A program made the translations under genes and the position numbers. A stretch of DNA of 37,083 nt from UBA2421 sp002343075 (lineage in GTDB: Bacteria > Planctomycetota > Phycisphaerae > Tepidisphaerales > Tepidisphaeraceae), in assembly GCA_937982565.1 (NCBI GenBank), contig CALJLN010000029.1:1-37083 (forward strand), written 5' to 3'. Below, piece after piece: positions 8,929 through 16,094 of this stretch (its first letter is position 1; every line of letters begins with the position of its first letter). The notes beneath the pieces were generated by a model. It was not told the DNA's origin. It searched no databases and was given only the letters and a program-made list of their open reading frames with translations.

Positions 8929-8954
8929 AACCCCGCGAAACAGTTCGCGGGGTT
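8929..8954 (-). terminator. Intrinsic terminator (attenuator) in the leuA leader
   Basis: An 11-bp perfect hairpin (arms 8944-8954 and 8929-8939, loop 8940-8943) is followed on the minus strand by TTTTTTGTTT. It sits between the leader peptide and the leuA ribosome-binding site, so it would stop transcription before leuA when it forms. Its first arm can instead pair with TCGCGAGG at 8983-8990 (7 of 8 positions), which gives a possible antiterminator. Confidence 0.85.
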
Positions 8955-8990
8955 CGTCAACTTCGTATCAAAAGCCGAAACGCCTCGCGA

Positions 8991-9068
8991 TTATGACTGA
9001 CTAAGGGTAAGCCCGAGACCCGAGAGGGTCCGGCTGAGAGTGGAAAATGCTCGCGAAGCGATCAACAC
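8991..9068 (-). CDS. leuL: Leucine-rich leader peptide of leuA
   Basis: A 25-codon reading frame from GTG (9068) to TAA: MLIASRAFSTLSRTL followed by SGLGLTLSQS. Six of 25 residues are leucine, and five of them (CTC, CTC, CTC, CTT, CTT) fall within the 12 codons 11-22. It lies directly downstream of a good promoter and upstream of the intrinsic terminator before leuA, the layout of amino-acid attenuators. Scarce charged tRNA-Leu would stall the ribosome in this run and free the TCGCGAGG segment after the stop to trap the terminator's first arm. Codons 4-7 contain TCGCGA, which can pair with the same segment when no ribosome stalls. The start is close to the predicted transcription start, so the message may be leaderless; the neighbouring TTG (9065) is an alternative start. 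Confidence 0.7.
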   Translation of the reverse strand: MLIASRAFSTLSRTLSGLGLTLSQS

Positions 9069-9077
9069 TGGTGGAGC

Positions 9078-9106
9078 AATAGATCGACTGAAGCGTCGCA
9101 TGTCAA
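9078..9106 (-). promoter_or_regulatory. Promoter of the leuL-leuA transcript
   Basis: On the minus strand TTGACA (9101-9106), a 17-base spacer and TCTATT (9078-9083). The expected start is near 9070, one to three bases before the GTG of the leader peptide. Confidence 0.7.
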
Positions 9107-9126
9107 GCAAAAAATTGTAAGTTGCT

Positions 9127-9155
9127 TTGCCACATGGCGGGGATCGTGGTAGATT
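9127..9155 (+). promoter_or_regulatory. Promoter of tRNA-Leu(CAA)
   Basis: TTGCCA (9127-9132), a 17-base spacer and TAGATT (9150-9155). The expected start near 9162 is about 11 bases before the mature tRNA. It stands back to back with the leuA promoter, 20 bases away. Confidence 0.65.
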
Positions 9156-9172
9156 TCCCCGCTCGACAAGAG

Positions 9173-9256
9173 GGCCTCTTGGCGGAATTGGCAGACGCGC
9201 TGGATTCAAAATCCTGTGCCCTTACGGGCGTATCGGTTCGACTCCGATAGAGGCCA
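9173..9256 (+). tRNA. tRNA-Leu (anticodon CAA)
   Basis: A class II tRNA of 84 bases. The acceptor arms GGCCTCT (9173-9179) and AGAGGCC (9249-9255) pair fully, with discriminator A at 9256. The D arm is GGCGGAATTGGCAGACGC, the anticodon loop TTCAAAA gives CAA (reads UUG), the variable arm is long (GTGCCCTTACGGGCGT), and the T arm holds GGTTCGACTCC. One U-U mismatch occurs in the anticodon stem. CCA is not encoded. It may be cotranscribed with the downstream glycosyltransferase-like gene. Confidence 0.95.
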
Positions 9257-9325
9257 TTTCACCGGTGTCGGCGGGCAGTTTCGCTGCATTGCGACGAGCT
9301 TTCTTGCCGATCTGGATAAGCAACC

Positions 9326-12037
9326 GTGCAATTCAACGAACCCGCCCACAACCCAGGCAACGTAATCGATGCCGCCGCCGCTGCTGACGGGCCTGCGCGC
9401 GAGCGGATGTGGCCGGCGATGGGCGCCTTGCGGCACATCATCGTGACCGCGGCGATTGTTCTGCTGACAATCATCGCCAACATCAACACCCTGACCCAGC
9501 GATATGTCATCATGGACCGATCGGGCTTCACGCTCGACAGTCGATACATTATCGAACTGGACCCCCGATCGCGTGCGTTGCAATGGGAGGATCGATCAGA
9601 GATCCAGCAGACTCTCTTCACAGAGACGGCGGTCGCGGCGCAGGCTTGGGCGATGTATCAGAAACCGGCCGACTTCGAGAGCTTCGCTGCCCGTGCCAAG
9701 GCGCTGGGTGACGGTGCGCAGGTCAGTGAATGGGGCTTGCGCAACTACTTCAAGCAGGATTATTGGTGGCCAAAGGGCATCAGCGGGCTTTATCGACCCC
9801 TGACCTCGATCAGCTACTGGTGGAACTTCGCCCCGATCCGAAACGTCGCCCCAAACGACTGGGACAAACTTCGCGAAACCCAGCCGGAGGAGCATCGGCG
9901 CATCGCTGCCAAGGCGTTGGTTCGCTTTCACTGGACCAATACAATTCTTCATGGCATTTGTGCGGTGCTGGTCTACTTCCTCATGCTCGCGCTGTGCCAG
10001 CGGTTCTGGGTGTCGGTTTTTGCTGCGGCGCTGTTTAGCACCCACCCGATAACGGTTGAATCGGTGGCCAATATCATTGGCCGGGCTGACATTTTCGCCG
10101 CAATCTCTGTTTTTTCGACACTGCTGGTTTACATCCGCAGCACCAAGGTCAGAGGGGCGTGGCGGTTGCCCTGGCTGTTTCTGGGGTGTCTCATCACTGT
10201 CATCGGCGCGCACTGCAAAGAAAGCGCCGTCGCAGTCCTGCCCTGTGTCGCGGCTTACGAGATGATCTACCGCTATCGGCCGCGCATCAGCGGGTTGTTT
10301 GACGGGGTTCACAGCCGTTTTGACGACCTCACGCGTTGGATCGGCGACTTCATCGGCGCAGCCTTGCGGTTTGCGTTTTGCGGCTGGATTTTTCTCGTCC
10401 CCGCGGTGGTGGTTTGGTGGCTGACGCGCGAAGCTGTTTTCGCCGAAAGCACACCCCCGGAAGAGCCGTTTTTGGATAATCCCATTCGAGGAAACCCGTA
10501 CACCGGACTGAATGAAAATCCGGTGCTGAACCTGGTCGAAGGGCGGGTGACGGCTTTCAAGGTAATCGTGCTTCTGACGGCCAAGCTGGTGTTCCCGCTG
10601 CGGCTTTCGGCTGATTACTCGTTCAACCAGATTCGTGTGTTCGATAGCTCATTCTCAACCCACGCCGACTACCTGACCCTGCTCGCCGCGCTGCTGGTGC
10701 CTGCGGCATTTGTGGCGGGCCTGCTCTTGTGGAAACGTGGACACCGGGCCGCGGCGTTTATGATCGCATTTTACCTGCTGGCGCTCCTGCCCACGGCCAA
10801 TGTCGTAAAAGTGATCGGCAGCATCATGGCCGAGCGGTTTATGTATCTGCCGCTGTTCGGGTTCGTCGGGGGCGTGTCGCTGGCCGTGTTTTGGGCCGCC
10901 GAGAAGCTACTCGCGCTCAGGTCAGCCCGGTCCGGTCCCGTCGGTCACTCACCGTCGAGCGCGGGGATGATTCGACCGTCGGGCCTCACCGCGTCTTCGG
11001 CGATGCTCTCCTTCACCCCGCACATTATTTTGGGCGTGGTGATTGTGTTGTTCACCGCACGCACTCTCCATCGCAATTACGCATGGCAGAGTGATGAGAA
11101 GCTGTGGGAATCGGCCATCGAAGTCTCGCCAAACGCGTTTCGTTGCTACCAGTCTTACGCGTTTGCCTTGTACGAAAACGCCCAGATCGACAAAATGCGC
11201 GGTCGCATCGATCACGACGAGTATCGCAAGCGCGTATTGCGAATGATCGAGCTGGACGAAAAGGGACTACAAATCGTCGATGTGCTTCCGCATGAAATGA
11301 ATAGCGCGCGGATGTATCTGCATCTTGGCATGTACTACGCCGAGATGGGTCGATCGAGCATCGACCCGGCCTCGCCCGAACGGCTCACGCCCGAGGCACG
11401 TGAGTGGTTTGAAAAGTCTGTTGCAATCCTCAATCGCGCCGTTCCGATCGACCGTGCGTTCAGCAAGCTCAACCGCCGCAAGGAGATCATCCGGCTTAAG
11501 CCGATGAACGAGATTCCCGAGGCAGGGCTGGCCCCGATTTACCTCATCCTCGGCGAATCGCAGCTTCGGCTGTCAAGGTGGGACGATGCGATTGAAACGT
11601 TTCGGTATCTTCAGATGCTCGATCCGTCATCACCTACGAGCTACATCCAGATTGGGATGGCACGTCTGAACCAATCGAAAATCGACGACGCACTGACCAG
11701 CCTCCTGCAGGCGGTGATTCTTGATCCGACTCGTCCGGAGCCTTGGCCGCTGTTGCAGAACATTTATCAGGTGACCGGCCAGCCGGGGGCGATTCGGCTC
11801 AGCCCCGGCGCAAACGCGGTCGACGCATCGTCGCCCATGGTGCAGCAGCATGTGCGAACGGCGATGCGTGACCTTGTACGGATCATGGTGAAGGCGCGAC
11901 AGATCGAGTTTGCGCGTCAGCTTCGGCGCCAGGCAATCGATATTCACCGCGTAACGCCCGGCGTGATTGATCTGTTCTTTGAGGAAGCGGGGGTTCCGGC
12001 TGAGCCTGAGCCGACACCGCAAAAGCAGTGGCGGTAA
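9326..12037 (+). CDS. TMTC-type membrane glycosyltransferase with C-terminal TPRs
   Basis: A large (903-residue) polytopic protein. A first membrane helix (about 35-52) is followed by a long extracytoplasmic loop with YRPLTSISYWWNF (156-168), then several helices with LFSTHPITVESVANIIGRAD and GAHCKESAVAVLP. These are the marks of the TMTC/protein O-mannosyltransferase-like (GT-C) family, which transfers sugars from lipid carriers on the outer face of the membrane. The usual Asp-Asp pair after helix 1 is here a single Asp (IMDRSG). The last ~300 residues hold TPR-type helical repeats (for example LILGESQLRLSRWDDAIETF and QIGMARLNQSKIDDALTSLL). The start is uncertain: GTG at 9326 has only a weak GGATAAG upstream, and ATG at 9407 or 9419 would still keep all helices. 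Substrate unknown; bacterial homologues are largely uncharacterised. Confidence 0.8.
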   Translation: MQFNEPAHNPGNVIDAAAAADGPARERMWPAMGALRHIIVTAAIVLLTIIANINTLTQRYVIMDRSGFTLDSRYIIELDPRSRALQWEDRSEIQQTLFTETAVAAQAWAMYQKPADFESFAARAKALGDGAQVSEWGLRNYFKQDYWWPKGISGLYRPLTSISYWWNFAPIRNVAPNDWDKLRETQPEEHRRIAAKALVRFHWTNTILHGICAVLVYFLMLALCQRFWVSVFAAALFSTHPITVESVANIIGRADIFAAISVFSTLLVYIRSTKVRGAWRLPWLFLGCLITVIGAHCKESAVAVLPCVAAYEMIYRYRPRISGLFDGVHSRFDDLTRWIGDFIGAALRFAFCGWIFLVPAVVVWWLTREAVFAESTPPEEPFLDNPIRGNPYTGLNENPVLNLVEGRVTAFKVIVLLTAKLVFPLRLSADYSFNQIRVFDSSFSTHADYLTLLAALLVPAAFVAGLLLWKRGHRAAAFMIAFYLLALLPTANVVKVIGSIMAERFMYLPLFGFVGGVSLAVFWAAEKLLALRSARSGPVGHSPSSAGMIRPSGLTASSAMLSFTPHIILGVVIVLFTARTLHRNYAWQSDEKLWESAIEVSPNAFRCYQSYAFALYENAQIDKMRGRIDHDEYRKRVLRMIELDEKGLQIVDVLPHEMNSARMYLHLGMYYAEMGRSSIDPASPERLTPEAREWFEKSVAILNRAVPIDRAFSKLNRRKEIIRLKPMNEIPEAGLAPIYLILGESQLRLSRWDDAIETFRYLQMLDPSSPTSYIQIGMARLNQSKIDDALTSLLQAVILDPTRPEPWPLLQNIYQVTGQPGAIRLSPGANAVDASSPMVQQHVRTAMRDLVRIMVKARQIEFARQLRRQAIDIHRVTPGVIDLFFEEAGVPAEPEPTPQKQWR

Positions 12038-12069
12038 TCGCTTCGGATCGAAAATCGCCGCGGGGGTGC

Positions 12070-12075
12070 TAAAGT
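12070..12075 (+). promoter_or_regulatory. -10-like hexamer of coaX, likely leaderless start
   Basis: TAAAGT ends 6 bases before the coaX ATG, with no Shine-Dalgarno between them. The -35 region is poor. Confidence 0.4.
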
Positions 12076-12081
12076 AGAACC

Positions 12082-12855
12082 ATGGAAATCGATGTTTTGG
12101 TGATTAATGTCGGCAACAGCCGGATGGCGATGGGCGCATTTGTGGCGGGGGAGTTGACGCATGTGTCGCGCGTATCGCTGAAGAACCCGGTCGACTGGCC
12201 CGGGGCGATTGCCGAGGCATGGCGACCGCTGGCGAATGCTGCCGACGCCGCCGTCGTCGGGGCGAGCGTGAATCCGGCTCTGGTCGAGTCGATCGAACAA
12301 GCCGCCGAGACGGCAACAGGCCGGCGCGTGCAGTGGGTTGGCAAGCAGGTTGATCTACCAATCAAGGTTCTTACTGAAAACCCTGCGGCTACGGGTGTCG
12401 ATCGCGTGCTGGCGGTCGCTGCGGCGTACGAACAGATGCAGAAAGCATGCGTGGTGGTCGATGCCGGAACCGCAATCACCATTAATGTCTGCGACGACAA
12501 GGGGAGCTTTCTCGGCGGGGCGATCGCGCCCGGAGCGGGCACCATGTTGCAATCGCTCTCCACAAACACCGCCAACCTCCCCGCGGTGACGCTCGCGGTG
12601 CCGTCGGACGTGATCGGCAGATCGACCGAAGACGCGATTCGTAATGGCGTGTATCACGGCCTGCGCGGGATGGTCAAGGAAGTGGTCGAAAATTATGCCA
12701 CCGAACTGGGAACATGGCCCGACATCATCGCCACCGGGGGAGATGCACGCACACTCTTCGACGGCTGGGAGTTGATTCACGCTATTTCGCCCGATCTCGT
12801 GCTCTACGGCATCGCGCTTGCCTACGCCGAGCACCACATACACCATGGAACCTGA
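12082..12855 (+). CDS. coaX: Type III pantothenate kinase
   Basis: Phosphorylates pantothenate, the first step of coenzyme A synthesis. The ASKHA-fold kinase motifs are TGVDR (104-108), DAGTA (127-131, Asp127 being one of the catalytic aspartates) and GGAIAPG (145-151). Length (257 residues) is normal. The N-terminal phosphate motif reads INVGNS (8-13) where the family normally has D-x-G-N-T/S, so the first conserved aspartate is Asn9. The change is in the DNA (AAT) and not near a frameshift. Whether activity is kept is uncertain; type III enzymes in related organisms may share this. The downstream GTPase gene overlaps its last 11 bases, so the two are cotranscribed. Confidence 0.88.
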   Translation: MEIDVLVINVGNSRMAMGAFVAGELTHVSRVSLKNPVDWPGAIAEAWRPLANAADAAVVGASVNPALVESIEQAAETATGRRVQWVGKQVDLPIKVLTENPAATGVDRVLAVAAAYEQMQKACVVVDAGTAITINVCDDKGSFLGGAIAPGAGTMLQSLSTNTANLPAVTLAVPSDVIGRSTEDAIRNGVYHGLRGMVKEVVENYATELGTWPDIIATGGDARTLFDGWELIHAISPDLVLYGIALAYAEHHIHHGT

Positions 12856-13948
12856 CCGCCGGAGCTTCGCAGAGTTGCTGACCCCGCCCGGGGCAGCGGC
12901 GCTCGCGGTGGTTCGGATTGCCGGGCCGCTTGTCGGGGACTTTCTGGCAAGGCACTTGTCCCAGCCGGCACAGGTCGGGAAGCCCGTGCACGGAGATCTA
13001 CGTCGTGAATCCGGCGAAGTGATTGACGACGCGGTCGTCTGGCTCGTTGACACACCGCCTTACGCCGAGATTTGCCTGCACGGCGGACCGTGGGTTGTAC
13101 AGGCGACGTTATCACTTCTTCAGGACGCAGGGTTTGAAGTAGTGGGCTGCTTCGACCATCGCAGCAGGACGGCATCATGTACTCAACGTGATTGCGATGA
13201 GCCAGATTCAGATGTTGCCGGGATCGAGCATCGGGTGGTCAGCGCATTGCCACTCGCCACGACCGCTCTGGCCATGCGGACGTTGCTCTCGCAGGTCGAA
13301 GCATGGTGCTCGTTTGCCCGGGCGCATGGGGTTGATCCGCTCTTGGTGTTTGATCAGGCGGTGCGCGAGCAGCCCGTGCTGACCTCGCAGCGTTCGGCGC
13401 TCGACGCGGAGCTGGCGCGGATCCGAAATGATCGGTCGCTGCATCATCTACTGCACCCGCCGACGGTCGCCATCGTGGGGCCCGCCAATGCAGGCAAATC
13501 GACGCTTGCCAACGCACTTCTGGGGCGCGAGCGGTCGATCGTTGCCGATCTTCCGGGCACCACGCGCGACTGGGTTGGGGAAACTGCGAACCTGGATGGG
13601 CTGGCCGTCGTGCTGATCGATACTCCGGGCATTCGCACGAGCGATGATTCAATCGAGCAATCCGCCATCGCCGCCGCTGTGGAGAAGGTGAGCACGGCTG
13701 ATCTGGTATTGCTGGTTCTCGACAGAACCCAGCCGCTGCAGCCCGAACAGCAATTCTTGATCGATCGATATCCCCGCGCCATGATCGTGCTAAACAAATG
13801 CGACCGGCCCGCTGCTTTCAATTTGCATGAAGCTGACGTGGTACCTGTGTCTGCGCAGCGCGGCGACGGGTTGCCCGGTCTGATCGCTGCGATCAAGGGC
13901 CGGTTTGGGGTCAACGATCTAAAGCTATCCCTCCCGCGGGTGTTCTGA
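12845..13948 (+). CDS. Shortened MnmE/TrmE-like GTPase
   Basis: A 367-residue GTPase with an N-terminal TrmE-type domain (about 6-100: TPPGAAALAVVRIAGP and EICLHGGPWVVQ, matching the A-x-x-G-x-G-A-x-x-x-x-R-x-S-G and H-G-G-P motifs), a reduced helical linker (about 125-200) and a complete G domain: GPANAGKST (212-220), PGTTRDWV (237-244), DTPG (259-262), NKCD (317-320), SAQ (336-338). True MnmE (about 450 residues) ends with C-I/L-G-K, whose cysteine is needed for tRNA wobble-uridine modification. This protein ends SLPRVF with no such motif and also lacks the R-P-G-E-F-T-x-R-A-F segment after the N-domain. So it is probably a paralogue with another role, not the tRNA-modifying enzyme. The ATG at 12845 overlaps coaX. 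Confidence 0.82.
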   Translation: MEPDRRSFAELLTPPGAAALAVVRIAGPLVGDFLARHLSQPAQVGKPVHGDLRRESGEVIDDAVVWLVDTPPYAEICLHGGPWVVQATLSLLQDAGFEVVGCFDHRSRTASCTQRDCDEPDSDVAGIEHRVVSALPLATTALAMRTLLSQVEAWCSFARAHGVDPLLVFDQAVREQPVLTSQRSALDAELARIRNDRSLHHLLHPPTVAIVGPANAGKSTLANALLGRERSIVADLPGTTRDWVGETANLDGLAVVLIDTPGIRTSDDSIEQSAIAAAVEKVSTADLVLLVLDRTQPLQPEQQFLIDRYPRAMIVLNKCDRPAAFNLHEADVVPVSAQRGDGLPGLIAAIKGRFGVNDLKLSLPRVF

Positions 13949-14007
13949 GAACGCGCGATGCTTCCCTCTCTGCGCCGGAAGTCCGGTTGCGGCAGGGACT
14001 TAGATGC

Positions 14008-16062
14008 TCAGAACAGGCGTAGAATGTCGTTGTAGGTGACAAACACAAACAAGCTCAGCAGCAGCGCCAAGCCCACAAGCTGGGTGGCGGTCATCACCGC
14101 GTTTGATAAAGGCTTGCCGCGGATCTTCTCAATGATCAGAAACACAAACAGCCCCCCGTCGACAATCGGCAGCGGCAGGAAGTTCACCACCGCCAGGTTC
14201 GCGCTGATGATTGCGAGATACCAGACCAGCCAATCCGGACCTCTGCTTGTGATGCGCACCCCGGCATCGATGATCCCCACCGGTCCGCTGAGGTTCTTCG
14301 CGCTGATCGACTGCTGAATGAGCATGCGTTTGAGCGTGATGTAAAACTGGGTGATCAGGTCGCGCGTTTCACCGGCACCCCACGCCATCGCAACCAGCGG
14401 GTTACTGGTTTGCCGGAGTTCGGTTCGGTCCTTCAACGGGAGATTGTGCGTAAAGCGCTGCTTAGCGAGTAGATCGTGTTGCGTCTTGTCGAGCGTAAAC
14501 TGTACCGTCTCCGCGCCGGCAGGGGTCTGCAGCCCGATCGAGACCGGTTGGTCCGGCAAGACCGCTCGCAGCCCGGCGAACAACTCAAACCAACTCTTCA
14601 CCGGCTGGCCAGCGACAGAAACAATCCTCACGCCCCCGCGGATACCAGCATTGGCAGCGCCACTCTCCGGGAGCACGCCTGCAACAACGGCGTCGGCTGT
14701 CTCGTCACTTAGCCCCACACCCAGTCCCCGGCGATCGATGCCGATCATCGACTCGATCTTCACGTTCAGGGGCAGATCGTCGATCACGACGCGCTCACCC
14801 TGGCGATCGACCTCGATGTCGATTGTCGCCCCCGCGATCGAGGCGGATTCAACTACCTTTTGAAACTGCTGCCGCGTCGGATTATCAACGGCGTCGTGGC
14901 TCGGCGTGTTCGCGGAGACGCGCGTCACGACATCGCCCGGCTGCAGCTTGCCCCGCGCCGCACTCTTTTCCTGCAGATACGCAATCACCACGCGCGGCTG
15001 CATGCCAGCGATACCGGAGAGGGCGGCACCGAAGGCGGGTTCAAAAGTTGGCTGTAGCTCGATATCGCGCACCGAGCCGTCGGTGTTCTTCAATGTGAGT
15101 TGAATCGGCCTGCCCTGGGAAGCCTGCACGGCCTGATCGAACCTGGCCCAGTTTGCGTCCAATTCTGCGGGAAGCGTGGCAGTGGGCAGGGGTTGGCCGT
15201 TGATGGCGGCGATGGCGTCGCCCGCGCGCATCAGCCGCACGCTCGGCTGCGAGAGTTCGACTGCCGCGGGGAGCTTGTCTAGTCCTTCTGCGGCTTCGAG
15301 CAATTGCGCCGGCCCAACGCCAATCTGCAGAAAACCGCCAGCGGTGGCCTCGGGCAGGGGGAGAATGCTGAGCGTCTTGATCGTGCCGTCCGGCTTTTGC
15401 ACGTCAACGATCGCCGGCTCGGTGGGGTGGGCGAGGGCAGTTTCGATCCTGATCTTGTTGAAGTCGTGCATACGTGCGCCGTTGAACCGCAAAATGCGGT
15501 CGCCGGCCTGCAATCCGGCCCGGTCGGCGGGCGAACCCGACTGCGCCCATCCCACCACTGCTGCCGGTGTTCGGAAGCCGTAAAGGAACAGGAAGACGAA
15601 GAGGATCGCCGCGAGGATGACATTCATAATCACCCCCGCCGAGACGATCACCATTCGCTTGCCGATCGACTTGCTGTTGTACGAGCGAGGATCGGCCGAC
15701 TGCGAATTGGGATTCATGTCGTCCTGGCCGAGCATCTTGACGTATCCGCCGAGTGGGATCCAGTTGAGTCGGTATTCGGTCTCCCCGATCCCGAGACGAT
15801 CGCGCAGTTCGGCTTCGCTGCCAAGCTCTCCACGGGCGCGCGCGTCGTTGATCGCTCTCTGCATTCGAGGGGCGCTGGTGCCGACGGTTGTACCGATTCC
15901 CTTTCGCCAGCAGAGCAATGCCTGCCCAAAGCCGACCGCGAACTGTTCAACCTTTACTCCGGCCCACTTGGCGGCCAGAAAGTGGCCAAGCTCGTGCCAG
16001 AAAATCACGAAGCCGAAGCCGAAAATGAGCAAGAGAAAACTGAGTAGCGAAGTGAAATCCAT
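14008..16062 (-). CDS. rseP: RseP-family site-2 intramembrane metalloprotease
   Basis: A membrane zinc protease that in other bacteria cuts anti-sigma factors and leftover signal peptides. HELGH (23-27) in the first helix and NFLPLPIVDGG (627-637, the Asp ligand) in the C-terminal membrane part form the metal site, and GGYVKM marks the membrane-facing beta hairpin. The middle holds two to three PDZ-type domains (for example AQSGSPADRAGLQAGDRILR and GVLPESGAANAGIRGGVRIV). At 684 residues it is far longer than the ~450 of E. coli RseP because of extra PDZ-like sequence and a ~40-residue insert between HELGH and GGYVKM. The ATG at 16062 is preferred (GGA 6 bases before, and the first helix starts directly); an upstream TTG at 16101 overlaps dxr. 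It follows dxr in one transcript, a common pairing. Confidence 0.92.
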   Translation of the reverse strand: MDFTSLLSFLLLIFGFGFVIFWHELGHFLAAKWAGVKVEQFAVGFGQALLCWRKGIGTTVGTSAPRMQRAINDARARGELGSEAELRDRLGIGETEYRLNWIPLGGYVKMLGQDDMNPNSQSADPRSYNSKSIGKRMVIVSAGVIMNVILAAILFVFLFLYGFRTPAAVVGWAQSGSPADRAGLQAGDRILRFNGARMHDFNKIRIETALAHPTEPAIVDVQKPDGTIKTLSILPLPEATAGGFLQIGVGPAQLLEAAEGLDKLPAAVELSQPSVRLMRAGDAIAAINGQPLPTATLPAELDANWARFDQAVQASQGRPIQLTLKNTDGSVRDIELQPTFEPAFGAALSGIAGMQPRVVIAYLQEKSAARGKLQPGDVVTRVSANTPSHDAVDNPTRQQFQKVVESASIAGATIDIEVDRQGERVVIDDLPLNVKIESMIGIDRRGLGVGLSDETADAVVAGVLPESGAANAGIRGGVRIVSVAGQPVKSWFELFAGLRAVLPDQPVSIGLQTPAGAETVQFTLDKTQHDLLAKQRFTHNLPLKDRTELRQTSNPLVAMAWGAGETRDLITQFYITLKRMLIQQSISAKNLSGPVGIIDAGVRITSRGPDWLVWYLAIISANLAVVNFLPLPIVDGGLFVFLIIEKIRGKPLSNAVMTATQLVGLALLLSLFVFVTYNDILRLF

Positions 16063-16094
16063 ATTTGGTCCAAAAACTCCAGCGGGCGATGCGA

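Noticed and set aside
8902..9172. T-box riboswitch before leuA
   Set aside because: No T-box consensus and no specifier-loop layout; the Leu-rich leader frame explains the region better.
9127..9387. Open frame crossing tRNA-Leu(CAA)
   Set aside because: It reads through the tRNA gene and its promoter; its translation is that of the tRNA, and the downstream gene begins in another frame.
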